DNA of 64,000 nucleotides, taken from the NCBI RefSeq assembly GCF_902499115.1, contig NZ_CABVPN010000013.1:142341-206340 (forward strand). The letters run 5' to 3'. The notes beneath the pieces are model-generated. The model ran no database searches. It was not told the DNA's origin and saw nothing but the letters and a program-made list of their open reading frames with translations. Shown here one piece after another: positions 8,891-18,333 of the stretch. Each line of letters begins with the position of its first letter. Position 1 is the stretch's first letter. Source of the stretch: Burkholderia diffusa (lineage in GTDB: Bacteria; Pseudomonadota; Gammaproteobacteria; Burkholderiales; Burkholderiaceae). The position numbers and the translations under genes were made by a program.

Positions 8891-10195
8891 TCAGGCTTTG
8901 GCGAGCGCGGCAAAGCGGTCGAAATAGTCGGGGAACGTCTTGCCGACGCACTTCGGATCGTTGATCCGCACGGGCACGCCGCCCAGGCTGACGAGCGAGA
9001 AGCACATCGCCATCCGGTGATCGTCGTACGTGTCGATCGCTGCATTCGGCGTGAGCCGTTGCGGCGGCGTAACGACCAGATAGTCCGGGCCTTCCTCGAC
9101 GATCGCGCCGACCTTGCGCAGTTCGGTCGCCATCGCGGCGATGCGGTCGGTTTCCTTCACGCGCCAGCTCGCGATGTTGCGCAGCGTGCTCGTGCCGCTC
9201 GCGAACAGCGCCGCGACCGCGATGGTCATCGCCGCGTCGGGAATCAGGTTGAAGTCCATGTCGATCGGCTCGAGCTTGCCATGGTCATGGCCGATGCCGC
9301 GCACTTCGATCCAGTCGTCGCCCATCGATACGTTCGCGCCCATCTGCATCAGCGCGTTCGCGAAGCCGACGTCGCCCTGGATGCTCGCGCGCCCCACGCC
9401 CTCGACGCGCAGCGGGCCGCCGCCGAGCGCGCCGGCCGCGAGGAAGTACGAGGCCGACGATGCATCGCCCTCGACCATGATGCGCCCCGGCGAACGGTAG
9501 CGGACGCCGGCCGGCACGACGAAGCGCTGCCAGCCGTCGCGCTCGACGGTCACGCCGAAGCGCGCCATCAGCCGGATCGTGATGTCGATGTACGGCTTCG
9601 AGATCAATTCGCCGTCGACTTCGACGACGATCCTGCCGTCCTTCGCCTTCACGAGCGGCAGCGTCATCAGCAGCGCGGTGAGGAACTGGCTCGACACGTC
9701 GCCGCGCACGCGGATCGGCGCGTCGACCGTGATCGCGGCAGGCTTGATCCGCAGCGGCGGAAAGCCTTCGTTTTGCTCGTAGTCGATCTGCGCGCCGATC
9801 TGCCGCAGGCCGTCGACGAGGTCGCCGATCGGCCGCTCGTGCATGCGCGGCACGCCGTGCACGCGATAGTCGCCGCCGTTGACTGCGAGCGCCGCCGTCA
9901 ACGGTCGCACCGCGGTGCCCGCGTTGCCGAGGAACAGATCGGCGGTCTTCGCGGTGAACGCGCCGCGCGTGCCGGTGACGACACAGGTGTCGCCCTCGCG
10001 CGCGAGCTTCACACCAAGCTTGCCGAGCGCGTCGAGCATCACGCGCGTGTCGTCGGAATCCAGCAGGTTGGTGATCGTCGTATCGCCTTCAGCAAGCGCC
10101 GCGAGCAGCAGCACGCGGTTCGAGATGCTTTTCGAGCCGGGCAGGCGCACGGTGCCCGATGCGCTGGAATATGGGCCGAGATCGAGATAGTCCAT
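8891..10195 (-). CDS. aroA: 3-phosphoshikimate 1-carboxyvinyltransferase (EPSP synthase)
   Basis: A 434-aa class I EPSP synthase, the sixth step of the shikimate pathway (shikimate 3-phosphate plus PEP). The motifs are PGSKSISNR (19-27), LGNAGTAVRP (89-98, the PEP and glyphosate contact loop, with the usual Gly and no resistance-type change) and RVKETDR near residue 345. It starts 20 bp after tyrA and runs into cmk, so it is part of the serC-pheA-tyrA-aroA-cmk-rpsA block. Confidence 0.97.
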   Translation of the reverse strand: MDYLDLGPYSSASGTVRLPGSKSISNRVLLLAALAEGDTTITNLLDSDDTRVMLDALGKLGVKLAREGDTCVVTGTRGAFTAKTADLFLGNAGTAVRPLTAALAVNGGDYRVHGVPRMHERPIGDLVDGLRQIGAQIDYEQNEGFPPLRIKPAAITVDAPIRVRGDVSSQFLTALLMTLPLVKAKDGRIVVEVDGELISKPYIDITIRLMARFGVTVERDGWQRFVVPAGVRYRSPGRIMVEGDASSASYFLAAGALGGGPLRVEGVGRASIQGDVGFANALMQMGANVSMGDDWIEVRGIGHDHGKLEPIDMDFNLIPDAAMTIAVAALFASGTSTLRNIASWRVKETDRIAAMATELRKVGAIVEEGPDYLVVTPPQRLTPNAAIDTYDDHRMAMCFSLVSLGGVPVRINDPKCVGKTFPDYFDRFAALAKA

Positions 10196-10215
10196 GGGAA
10201 TCGTCCTGTTTCCTG

Positions 10216-11142
10216 TTATTTCTTGACCGGTTCGGCAGCGGGCTGCGCGCCACGTTCCTGCCAGGCCTTGCGTGCAGCACGCGAGCGAGTGAACACGGCT
10301 TCGAGCGCCGCGCCATCGCCGGCGTCGATCGCCGCACGCAGCCGGGCGAGCACGCGCGTGTAGCCGTCGAGCTCATCGAGCAGCGCCGCGCGGTTCGCGA
10401 CACACACGTCGCGCCACATTTCCGGGCTCGACGCCGCGATCCGCGTGAAGTCGCGGAAGCCGCCCGCCGCGTACGAGAATTTCAGTTCGGCATCCGTCTC
10501 GCCGAGAATTTGCTCTACGAGCGCGAACGACAGCACGTGCGGCAGATGACTGATCGACGCGAACACGCGATCGTGCTGCGCCGTGCTCATGGTGCGCACG
10601 TCGGCGCCGGTCGCCCGCCACATCGCGTCGATCCGCGCGACCGCTTCGGGCGCGTTCTCCGGCAACGGACACAGCACGACGTTGCGACCGACGTACAGAT
10701 CCGGCAGCGCGGCCTCGACGCCGCTCGATTCGCGCCCGGCGATCGGATGGCCCGGCACGAATTGCGCAATCCGCGCACCGAACGCATCGCGTGCCGCCGT
10801 AACGACGTCGGACTTGGTACTGCCAGCGTCGGTGACGATCGTCGCAGCGTCAAGCCACGGCGCGATGCGCGCGAGCAACGGGCCCGTTTGCGCGACGGGC
10901 GCAGCCAGCAATACGAGATCGGCGCCGGCAAGTGCGTCGCGCAGTTGCGCATCGTCGTCGAGCGCCACCGCGCGATCGATCACGCCGAGCGCGAGCGCGC
11001 GATCGACCGTTGCACGCGAACGACCGACGCCGACGACTTCGCCCGCGCCACCCGGTGTGCGCTCGCGCAGCGCGCGCGCCAGCGATCCGCCGATCAGGCC
11101 GACGCCGAAGATGACAAGTTTGTTGAATGCAAAGCCTGACAC
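10216..11142 (-). CDS. tyrA: Prephenate dehydrogenase
   Basis: About 308 aa. It is an NAD-dependent prephenate (or arogenate) dehydrogenase making the tyrosine precursor 4-hydroxyphenylpyruvate. The Rossmann motif FGVGLIGGSLARAL is close to the N-terminus, the catalytic-site segment VPGHPIAGRESSG is in the middle, and the helical dimerisation domain follows. There is no ATG before the Rossmann motif. A GTG at 11142 (VSGFAFNKLVIFG) is the best start, although its Shine-Dalgarno is weak; the frame is open to 11232. No chorismate mutase domain is fused, in contrast to enteric TyrA, because that activity sits in PheA here. Confidence 0.93.
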   Translation of the reverse strand: MSGFAFNKLVIFGVGLIGGSLARALRERTPGGAGEVVGVGRSRATVDRALALGVIDRAVALDDDAQLRDALAGADLVLLAAPVAQTGPLLARIAPWLDAATIVTDAGSTKSDVVTAARDAFGARIAQFVPGHPIAGRESSGVEAALPDLYVGRNVVLCPLPENAPEAVARIDAMWRATGADVRTMSTAQHDRVFASISHLPHVLSFALVEQILGETDAELKFSYAAGGFRDFTRIAASSPEMWRDVCVANRAALLDELDGYTRVLARLRAAIDAGDGAALEAVFTRSRAARKAWQERGAQPAAEPVKK

Positions 11143-11329
11143 GACAAGAGCCAAGTGACGCGCGCGGAACGACGCCCCGCGCACGGAAGTCCAGATTCCG
11201 GGCAACGGGCCCGCACCCGGCGCGACCTGCACCGGATACCGCCCGAACCCGCCTTGGGCAGCGCCGCCCGGCCTGCCCCGCCCGCTTCGCCGCGCCGCCT
11301 GCTCAGTGCAGGCGACGGGCCGCTGCGCG

Positions 11330-12412
11330 TCAGCGCGCGCGCGGATACGAACCGAGTATCTTCAGGAACGCGGCCTTCTGGCCGAGCTCCGCGAGCGCGG
11401 CGGCCACGGCTGGCTCGTCCCGGTGCCCTTCGATGTCGATGTAGAAGTAATACTCCCACGTGCCGACCCGCGCGGGGCGCGACTCGAAGCGCGTCATCGA
11501 CACACCGTGCCGCGCGAGCGGTTCGAGCAGCTTGAACACCGCGCCCGGCTCGTTCTTCACCGACACGATCAGCGACGTCTGGTCGTGACCGCTCTGTCCG
11601 GCCGGCTGCTTGCCGACGATCACGAAGCGCGTGCGATTGTGCGGATCGTCCTGAATCAGCGAGAACGCGATCTGCAGGCCGTAGTGCGCGGCTGCGCGGT
11701 CGCCTGCGATCGCCGCGACGCTCGGATCCGCCGCCGCGAGACGCGCGGCCTCCGCATTGCTCGACACCGCTTGCCGCTCGAGCTGCGGCGCGTTCGCGGC
11801 AAGCCACTGCTGGCATTGCGCGAGCGCCTGCGCATGCGCGCAGACGCGCGTCACGCCGTCGAGCGTGCCGCTCTGCGTGAGCAGGTTGTGATGGATCGGC
11901 AGCGCGAGTTCACCGCTGATCAGCAACTGCGTCTGCAGCAGCAGGTCGAGCGTGCGCGACACCGCACCTTCGGTCGAGTTCTCGACCGGCGCGATGCCGA
12001 ATGCGGACGCGCCTGCCTCGACCGAGCGGAATACCTCATCGATCGACGGACACGGCAGCCCTTCGATCGACTGGCCGAAGTACTCGAACATCGCCTGTTC
12101 GCTGTACGTGCCGACCGGCCCGAGGAACGCGACGTGGATCGTCTGTTCGAGCGCGCGGCTCGCGGCCATGATCTCGCGCCAGATGGCGCTAATGTGCTCG
12201 CTCGCGAGCGGTCCCGCGCTCATGTCCTGCAGGCGCGCGATCACCTGCAGCTCGCGCTCCGGCCGGAACACCGGCGCATTGAAATGCTTCTTGACCTCGC
12301 CCACCTCGAGCGCCACCGCGGCGCGCTGATTGAGGAGCGCGATCAGCTGCGCGTCGATCGCATCGATGCGGTCGCGCAGCGGTTTCAGGCGGGAATTCAG
12401 TTCGTCGTCCAT
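11330..12412 (-). CDS. pheA: Bifunctional chorismate mutase / prephenate dehydratase
   Basis: A 360-aa P-protein. Residues 1-90 are an AroQ-type chorismate mutase (LKPLRDRIDAIDAQLIALLNQR, with the catalytic Arg and Lys). Residues 95-275 are prephenate dehydratase (FLGPVGTYSEQA, ENSTEGAVSRTLD, TRFVIVGK), and residues 285-360 are an ACT domain for phenylalanine feedback (SLIVSVKNEPGAVFKLL, FESRPAR). It lies 33 bp after serC and 187 bp before tyrA on the same strand. Confidence 0.97.
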   Translation of the reverse strand: MDDELNSRLKPLRDRIDAIDAQLIALLNQRAAVALEVGEVKKHFNAPVFRPERELQVIARLQDMSAGPLASEHISAIWREIMAASRALEQTIHVAFLGPVGTYSEQAMFEYFGQSIEGLPCPSIDEVFRSVEAGASAFGIAPVENSTEGAVSRTLDLLLQTQLLISGELALPIHHNLLTQSGTLDGVTRVCAHAQALAQCQQWLAANAPQLERQAVSSNAEAARLAAADPSVAAIAGDRAAAHYGLQIAFSLIQDDPHNRTRFVIVGKQPAGQSGHDQTSLIVSVKNEPGAVFKLLEPLARHGVSMTRFESRPARVGTWEYYFYIDIEGHRDEPAVAAALAELGQKAAFLKILGSYPRAR

Positions 12413-12445
12413 GCGTAGTTGCCGTGCTGTTTGAACAGCGCGCGC

Positions 12446-13528
12446 TCAGGCGCCGCGCTGTTCGAAGTCCTTCATGTACTCGACGAGCGCTTTCACGCCC
12501 TCGAGCGGCACCGCGTTGTAGATCGACGCCCGCATGCCGCCGACGGACTTGTGGCCCTTCAGCTGCAGCAGCCCGCGCGCCTTTGCGCCGGCAAGGAAGT
12601 CTTCGTTGCGCGTTTCGTCGGCCAGGAAAAAGGGCACGTTCATACGCGACCGCACCGCCGGCTCGACCTTGTTCAGATAGAAACTGCTCGCATCGATCGT
12701 GTCGTAGAGCAGCTTCGCCTTCTCGATATTGCGCGCCTCGATCGCCTCGAGGCCGCCCTGCCGCTTCAGCCACTGGAACACGAGGCCCGCGATGTAGATC
12801 GCATAAGTAGGCGGCGTGTTGTACAGCGAGTTGTTCGCGGCGACGGTCTTCCATTCGAATGCGGACGGACAGATCGACAGCGCGCGATCGAGCAGATCCT
12901 CTCGCACGATCACGACGGTCACGCCGGCCATCCCAATGTTCTTCTGCGCGCCGCCGAACAACACGCCGTACTTCGCGACGTCCATCGGACGCGACAAAAT
13001 GTGTGACGACACGTCCGCGACGAGCGGCACGTCGCCGAGGTCGGGAATCTCGAACGTCTCGACGCCGTCGATCGTCTCGTTCGTGCACAGATGCACGTAG
13101 GCCGGATCGTCCGACAGCTGCCATTCGGCGCGGGCGGGCGCGCGCGTGAAACCGTCGGCCGTCTTGCCGGATGCGGCCAGATGCGGCGTGCCGTATTTCT
13201 TCGCTTCGTTGAACGACTTCTGCGACCACGAACCCGTCACGACGAAGTCGGCGGTCTTGCGCGAACCAAGCAGGTTCATCGGCACGATCGCGTTCTCGGC
13301 AATGCCGCCGCCCTGCAGGAACAGGATCCGGTGGCTGGCCGGCACATCGAGCAGCTCGCGCAGGTCGGTCAGCGCTGCCTCGTGGATCGACATGAATTCC
13401 TTGCCGCGATGGCTCATCTCCATCACGCTCATGCCGCTGCCGTGCCAGTCGAGCATTTCGTCGGCGGCCTGCCGCAGCACTTCCTCGGGGAGCGCCGCAG
13501 GACCGGCGGAGAAATTAAAGACGCGCAT
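12446..13528 (-). CDS. serC: Phosphoserine aminotransferase
   Basis: A 360-aa class V PLP aminotransferase. It makes 3-phosphoserine from 3-phosphohydroxypyruvate and also serves pyridoxine synthesis. The start MRVFNFSAGPAALPEEVL is canonical. The PLP lysine is K196 in FGGAQKNIGMAG, and the phosphate-binding GGGIAEN and C-terminal GGMRASIYNA segments are present. It heads the serC-pheA-tyrA-aroA run; this order is conserved across many proteobacteria. Confidence 0.97.
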   Translation of the reverse strand: MRVFNFSAGPAALPEEVLRQAADEMLDWHGSGMSVMEMSHRGKEFMSIHEAALTDLRELLDVPASHRILFLQGGGIAENAIVPMNLLGSRKTADFVVTGSWSQKSFNEAKKYGTPHLAASGKTADGFTRAPARAEWQLSDDPAYVHLCTNETIDGVETFEIPDLGDVPLVADVSSHILSRPMDVAKYGVLFGGAQKNIGMAGVTVVIVREDLLDRALSICPSAFEWKTVAANNSLYNTPPTYAIYIAGLVFQWLKRQGGLEAIEARNIEKAKLLYDTIDASSFYLNKVEPAVRSRMNVPFFLADETRNEDFLAGAKARGLLQLKGHKSVGGMRASIYNAVPLEGVKALVEYMKDFEQRGA

Positions 13529-13583
13529 CGTGAAAACCTCGGGAGGGACGCGACCGGCTTGCCGCCGGCAGAAAGAACCGCGC

Positions 13584-13626
13584 CAGAAAAGGAATGGCCG
13601 CTTGCGCTCGCGCGCAAACGGCCATT
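13584..13626 (-). terminator. Rho-independent terminator after the DUF2059 gene
   Basis: On the minus strand, positions 13626 to 13593 form a 15-bp stem (AATGGCCGTTTGCGC paired with GCGCAAGCGGCCATT, one G-U pair) closed by a four-base loop and followed by CCTTTTCTGG. It lies 64 bp past the DUF2059 stop and upstream of serC. A second, shorter hairpin (CCCGGCC/GGCCGGG, 13655-13672) lies closer to the stop codon. Confidence 0.65.
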
Positions 13627-13689
13627 ATCGCACTGTCATCAGGCTCCCGCCAAACCCGGCCGAACGGCCGGGCGGCGTGCCCGGACGGC

Positions 13690-14289
13690 TTACTTGCCCG
13701 GCTTGACTGCAGCGACTTCCTTGTCAGCCTGCGTACGCGTTGCCTGGATCGCTTGCGGCATGTACTTCTGCATCAGGCCGTTGACCACGTCGCGGCCGAC
13801 CTGATCCTGAACCTGGATGAACTTGCGGCCCGTCGGGCTCTTGTAGAACGTCGTCAGATCCTTGATCTCCGACGTGCTGTAGTACTTCGCGTAAGCGTCG
13901 TACTGAGCCGACATCGCGTCGTTCTGGAACTGCTGCGTGCCGAACACCTTGCCCGCGCCGTCAACCAGCTTCGGCACCGCGTTCTTCTGCAGCGTCGGCA
14001 CGGCGGCTTGCTTTTGCTTGTCGTTCAGCGTCTTGTTTTCCGACAGCGCGTCCGACAGGATCGCCGGCACGAGTTGCTTTGCCTGCATCTCGGCGCTGTT
14101 GCCGATTGCCGACACGAGCTTCGGCGCGTCGATCGCGTCGAGCAGATCCTTGATCGCCGCCTTCTTGTCGGCGTCGATCGGCGCAGCTGCCGCGGTCGCA
14201 GCCGGTGCGGAATTCGACAGCGCTTGCGCCATCGCGAACGTCGGCACCAGTGCAGCCAGCAGAACCAGTTGCTTGAATTGCTTTTGCAT
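13690..14289 (-). CDS. Secreted DUF2059-domain protein
   Basis: About 199 aa with a clear Sec signal peptide (MQKQFKQLVLLAALVPTFAMAQA), so it is periplasmic. The body contains the DUF2059 pattern, with QYDAYAKYYSTSEIKDLTTFYKSPTG readable as QYDAYAKYYSTSEI and LTTFYKSPTGRKF near residues 125-160. The start has three adjacent candidates (GTG 14295, ATG 14292, ATG 14289). GGGAG placed five bases before the ATG at 14289 favours that one. The function of the family is unknown. It lies between gyrA and serC with its own terminator, so it is likely expressed separately or as read-through from gyrA. Confidence 0.85.
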   Translation of the reverse strand: MQKQFKQLVLLAALVPTFAMAQALSNSAPAATAAAAPIDADKKAAIKDLLDAIDAPKLVSAIGNSAEMQAKQLVPAILSDALSENKTLNDKQKQAAVPTLQKNAVPKLVDGAGKVFGTQQFQNDAMSAQYDAYAKYYSTSEIKDLTTFYKSPTGRKFIQVQDQVGRDVVNGLMQKYMPQAIQATRTQADKEVAAVKPGK

Positions 14290-14372
14290 CATCACTCCCT
14301 TTTGGAAATATGAATGGTTGCTCGCCGGCCGCGGCGCTTCACGCCCGCGGCGGCCAGAGTCTCATCCGTTCT

Positions 14373-16976
14373 TCAGGCTTCGCCGTCCGACGCCTCGTCG
14401 GCCTCGCCATCGCCCTCTTCGGCCTCCGCGATCTGCTGCAGGCCAGAAAGCTTGGTACCCTCATCGAGACTGATGAGTGTAACACCTTGCGTGGCACGCC
14501 CCATCTCGCGAATCTCGGATACGCGGGTGCGAATCAACACGCCGGCCGTCGTAATCAGCATGATCTGATCCTCGGCGTCGACGAGCGTCGCGGCCACGAC
14601 CTTGCCGTTGCGCTCGGACGTCTGGATCGCGATCATACCCTTCGTACCGCGGCCGTGGCGCGTGTACTCGGTGATCGGCGTGCGCTTGCCGTAGCCGTTC
14701 TCGGTCGCGGTGAGCACGGTCTGCCCCTCGCTGCCCGCGACCAGCATCGCGATGACCTGCTGCCCGTCCTCGAGCTGCATGCCGCGCACACCGCGCGCCT
14801 CGCGACCCATCGGACGCACGTCGTTCTCGTCGAAGCGAACGGCCTTGCCGGCGTCGGAGAACAGCATCACGTCGTGCGCACCGTCGGTGATCGATGCACC
14901 GATCAGGAAGTCGCCGTCGTCGAGGCCGACCGCGATGATGCCCTTCTTCATCGGGCGGCTGAATGCTTCGAGCGGCGTCTTCTTCACGGTGCCGAGCGAC
15001 GTCGCCATGAAGATGAACTTGTCGGCCGAGAACTCCTTGACCGGCAGCACGACGTTGATCTTCTCGCCTTCCTGCAGCGGGAACATGTTGACGATCGGAC
15101 GGCCGCGCGAGTTGCGCGAGCCCTGCGGCACTTCATAGACCTTGACCCAGTACACGCGGCCGCGGTTCGAGAAGCACAGGATGTAGTCGTGGGTGTTCGC
15201 GATGAACAGCGTCTCGATCCAGTCGTCTTCCTTCATCTGCGTCGCCTGCTTGCCGCGGCCGCCGCGCTTCTGCGCGCGATACTCGGACAGCGGCTGCGAC
15301 TTCACGTAGCCCGCGTGCGACATCGTGACGACCATGTCCTGCGGCGTGATCAGGTCTTCGGTATTCAGTTCGGTCGCGTTCAGCTCGATCTTCGAGCGGC
15401 GTGCGTCGCCGAATTCGGCCTTCACCGCCGTCAGCTCCTCGCCGATCATCGTCGTGATCCGCTCGGGGCGCGCGAGGATGTCCAGCAGGTCGGCGATCTG
15501 CGCCATCACTTCGCGGTACTCGCCGATGATCTTGTCCTGCTCGAGACCGGTCAGGCGCTGCAGACGCATCTGCAGGATTTCCTGCGCCTGCGTGTCGGAC
15601 AGACGGTACAGCCCGTCGGCCTGCATCCCGAACGCCGGGTTCAGGCCTTCCGGACGGTACGCGGAGCGACCGCCCGCCGACGCGTTCTCGGCCTCGGCGC
15701 GCGTCAGCATATCGCGCACGAGCGACGAATCCCACGGCTTCGCCATCAACTCCTGCTTCGCGATCGGCGGCGTCGGCGCTGCCTTGATGATCGCGATGAA
15801 CTCGTCGATGTTCGCGAGCGCGACCGCGAGACCTTCGAGCACGTGGCCGCGTTCGCGCGCCTTGCGCAGTTCGTAGATCGTGCGGCGCGTCAGCACTTCG
15901 CGTCGATGCGACAGGAAGCACTGCAGGATTTCCTTCAGGTTCAGCAGCTTCGGCTGGCCGTCGACCAGCGCGACCATGTTCATGCCGAACGTGTCCTGCA
16001 GCTGCGTCGCCTTGTACAGGTTGTTCAGCACCACTTCGGGCACTTCGCCGCGCTTCAGCTCGATCACGACGCGCATGCCGCTCTTGTCGGACTCGTCGCG
16101 GATGTCGGAGATGCCCTCGAGCTTCTTCTCGTTGACGAGCTCGGCGATACGCTCGAGCAGCGAGCGCTTGTTCACCTGGTACGGCAGCTCGTCGACGATG
16201 ATCGCCATCCGCTGACCGCGGTCGATCTCCTCGAAGTGCGTGGCCGCGCGCATCACGACGCGGCCGCGCCCGGTGCGATAGCCGTCGCGCACGCCGGCGA
16301 CACCGTAGATGATGCCGGCCGTCGGGAAGTCCGGCGCCGGGATGATCTCGATCAGCTCGTCGATCGTCGCTTCCGGGTTGTTCAGCAGGTGCTGGCACGC
16401 GTCGACGACTTCGTTCAGGTTGTGCGGCGGGATATTGGTCGCCATACCGACCGCGATACCCGACGAGCCGTTGATCAGCAGGTTCGGGATGCGCGACGGC
16501 AGGACCGACGGCTGCATCTCGTTGCCGTCGTAGTTCGGCTCGAAGTCGACCGTTTCCTTGTCGATGTCGGCGAGCAACTCGTGACCGATCTTCGCCATGC
16601 GAATTTCGGTGTAACGCATCGCCGCGGCATTGTCACCGTCGATCGAGCCGAAGTTGCCCTGTCCGTCGATCAGCATGTAGCGCAGCGAGAAGTCCTGCGC
16701 CATCCGCACGATCGTGTCGTACACCGCGGTATCGCCGTGAGGGTGATACTTACCGATCACGTCACCGACGATACGCGCCGATTTCTTGTACGCGCGGTTC
16801 CAGTCGTTGTTCAGTTCGTGCATCGCGAACAGTACGCGCCGGTGCACGGGCTTCAGGCCATCGCGGACATCCGGAAGGGCACGTCCGACGATCACGCTCA
16901 TCGCGTAATCGAGATACGAACGGCGCATTTCCTCCTCTAGGGAGGTGGGCAGGGTCTCTTTGGCGAATTGATCCAT
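14373..16976 (-). CDS. gyrA: DNA gyrase subunit A
   Basis: An 867-aa type IIA topoisomerase subunit. It breaks and rejoins DNA with GyrB to introduce negative supercoils. The catalytic Tyr122 is in AAMRYTE. The quinolone-resistance region reads HPHGDTAVYD with Thr83 and Asp87, the usual susceptible form in Burkholderia. The C-terminal beta-pinwheel contains the GyrA box QKRGGRG (about residue 565) and ends in an acidic tail rich in Glu and Asp. The start at 16976 (MDQFAKETLP) is canonical; upstream codons to 17063 are not gyrase-like. Confidence 0.98.
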   Translation of the reverse strand: MDQFAKETLPTSLEEEMRRSYLDYAMSVIVGRALPDVRDGLKPVHRRVLFAMHELNNDWNRAYKKSARIVGDVIGKYHPHGDTAVYDTIVRMAQDFSLRYMLIDGQGNFGSIDGDNAAAMRYTEIRMAKIGHELLADIDKETVDFEPNYDGNEMQPSVLPSRIPNLLINGSSGIAVGMATNIPPHNLNEVVDACQHLLNNPEATIDELIEIIPAPDFPTAGIIYGVAGVRDGYRTGRGRVVMRAATHFEEIDRGQRMAIIVDELPYQVNKRSLLERIAELVNEKKLEGISDIRDESDKSGMRVVIELKRGEVPEVVLNNLYKATQLQDTFGMNMVALVDGQPKLLNLKEILQCFLSHRREVLTRRTIYELRKARERGHVLEGLAVALANIDEFIAIIKAAPTPPIAKQELMAKPWDSSLVRDMLTRAEAENASAGGRSAYRPEGLNPAFGMQADGLYRLSDTQAQEILQMRLQRLTGLEQDKIIGEYREVMAQIADLLDILARPERITTMIGEELTAVKAEFGDARRSKIELNATELNTEDLITPQDMVVTMSHAGYVKSQPLSEYRAQKRGGRGKQATQMKEDDWIETLFIANTHDYILCFSNRGRVYWVKVYEVPQGSRNSRGRPIVNMFPLQEGEKINVVLPVKEFSADKFIFMATSLGTVKKTPLEAFSRPMKKGIIAVGLDDGDFLIGASITDGAHDVMLFSDAGKAVRFDENDVRPMGREARGVRGMQLEDGQQVIAMLVAGSEGQTVLTATENGYGKRTPITEYTRHGRGTKGMIAIQTSERNGKVVAATLVDAEDQIMLITTAGVLIRTRVSEIREMGRATQGVTLISLDEGTKLSGLQQIAEAEEGDGEADEASDGEA

Positions 16977-17512
16977 GTATCCGTATCGTTTCGGAGCGAA
17001 GACGGCGAACGCCTTTCGCGTGGGCGCTGCATGCGCAACGCAACGCGAGATTCTAACATGCACGCATCAGCCGCCAATTCGCCACCCCCTCTATATGTAA
17101 ACAGCAAAAATCACGGCCCATGGCAAAGGCGTCCCGGACCGGCCATGATCGCGCCCCATTCAGGAAGCCCACGGCGTTCGGACCCTTGTCACGCATGCGC
17201 GTAAACCCTTGCGGCCTTTCATGCAATTTCGCGGACACACTCTTGACAATCTCTGAAAGTTACGGCAGGCAGGTGTTGCGCATGCACCACAAAGTTGAAG
17301 CGATCTTGGGGTGGGGAGGATTTTTTTTCGTAGGAAGGGAACGATATGGCAAAATGCCAACGCACTGAAAGTTAGACGCTGCTCGAAGTCTACACAGAGC
17401 GGTGCCGCGTTTTTTGTGCCGCACCAATGTTATACTTCGAGCAATGTATGACTTGTCACCGTCAACAGGCTCGCAGTAAACCTGCGGTAATCTCAATTTC
17501 GAGAGGAGAAAT
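16977..17512. other. Intergenic region between divergent gyrA and ompA-like gene
   Basis: A 536-bp gene-free stretch holding the divergent promoters. A TATACT box at 17431-17436 lies about 75 bp before the ompA-like start and is the best -10 for it. A TTGACA hexamer at 17243-17248 has no convincing -10 at normal spacing. A run of eight T occurs near 17323. No small ORF or RNA gene could be supported. Confidence 0.5.
17431..17436 (+). promoter_or_regulatory. Candidate -10 box of the ompA-like gene
   Basis: TATACT, 76 bp before the ATG. It would give a leader of about 70 nt ending in a strong GAGAGGAGAAAT ribosome binding site. No clear -35 is seen. Confidence 0.45.
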
Positions 17513-18181
17513 ATGAATAAACTTTCAAAGCTCGCGTTCATTGCAGCTACCGCAGTTATGGCTGCATCCGCTTCGGCACAGTCGGTGCCGGCATCGCGTC
17601 AAGCCGTCAACGACAACTGGGTGAACGGCACGGGCGAATGGGTGTGGATGAACGGCACGAACGAGCTCTGCTGGCGTGACGCGTTCTGGACGCCGGCCAC
17701 CGCCAACGCGAAGTGCGATGGCGCACTGGTCGCCCAGGCACCGCAGCCGCCGGTCGCTCCGGTTGCTCCGGCCATCACGAGCCAGAAGATCACGTACCAA
17801 GCCGACGCACTGTTCGACTTCGACAAGGCAACGCTCAAGCCGCTGGGCAAGCAAAAGCTGGACGAACTGGCTTCGAAGATCCAGGGCATGAACACGGAAG
17901 TGGTCGTCGCTACGGGCTACACGGACCGCATCGGTTCGGACAAGTACAACGACCGCCTGTCGCTGCGCCGCGCACAAGCTGTCAAGTCGTACCTGGTCAG
18001 CAAGGGTGTCCCGGCCAACAAGATCTACACGGAAGGCAAGGGCAAGCGCAACCCGGTCACGACCGGCTGCAACCAGAAGAACCGCAAGCAACTGATCGCC
18101 TGCCTCGCACCGGACCGCCGCGTGGAAGTCGAAGTGGTCGGTACGCAAGAAGTTCAGAAGACGACCGTTCCGGCGCAGTAA
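17513..18181 (+). CDS. OmpA-family outer-membrane / peptidoglycan-binding protein
   Basis: A 222-aa protein with a signal peptide (MNKLSKLAFIAATAVMAASASAQ), a short Trp-rich N-terminal segment (residues 24-75, VNDNWVNGTGEWVWMNGT) and a C-terminal OmpA domain (about 95-215). That domain holds the peptidoglycan-contact helix NDRLSLRRAQAVKSYLV and a TGC...LIACLAPDRRVEVEV stretch with two cysteines that may form a disulfide. It is too short for the eight-stranded barrel of E. coli OmpA, so it is better seen as an OmpA-C protein anchoring the envelope to murein. A strong ribosome binding site precedes the ATG, and a terminator follows 22 bp after the stop: a highly expressed monocistronic gene. 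Confidence 0.9.
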   Translation: MNKLSKLAFIAATAVMAASASAQSVPASRQAVNDNWVNGTGEWVWMNGTNELCWRDAFWTPATANAKCDGALVAQAPQPPVAPVAPAITSQKITYQADALFDFDKATLKPLGKQKLDELASKIQGMNTEVVVATGYTDRIGSDKYNDRLSLRRAQAVKSYLVSKGVPANKIYTEGKGKRNPVTTGCNQKNRKQLIACLAPDRRVEVEVVGTQEVQKTTVPAQ

Positions 18182-18202
18182 GCCGCGGTTTTCGACTGCT
18201 TC

Positions 18203-18232
18203 AAAGCCCCGCTCCGGCGGGGCTTTTTCTTT
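18203..18232 (+). terminator. Rho-independent terminator of the ompA-like gene
   Basis: AAAGCCCCGC, loop TCCG, GCGGGGCTTT and further T: a 10-bp perfect stem with a T-rich tail, 22 bp after the stop codon. Confidence 0.9.
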
Positions 18233-18333
18233 GACGCCCGCCCAGGCGCTCGCTGGCCTCGTTGTGCGCCCCCTTATATACTCGGGGCTGACGTACCGAC
18301 GCACCGCCCTCCTTCCGTAGCCCGTTTGCCGAC

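Noticed and set aside
6442..8964. An 840-codon plus-strand open frame over rpsA and cmk
   Set aside because: It is an antisense shadow spanning two real genes; low-complexity Val/Asp/Arg composition.
14310..16940. An 876-codon plus-strand open frame over gyrA
   Set aside because: It is an antisense shadow of gyrA with no recognisable family.
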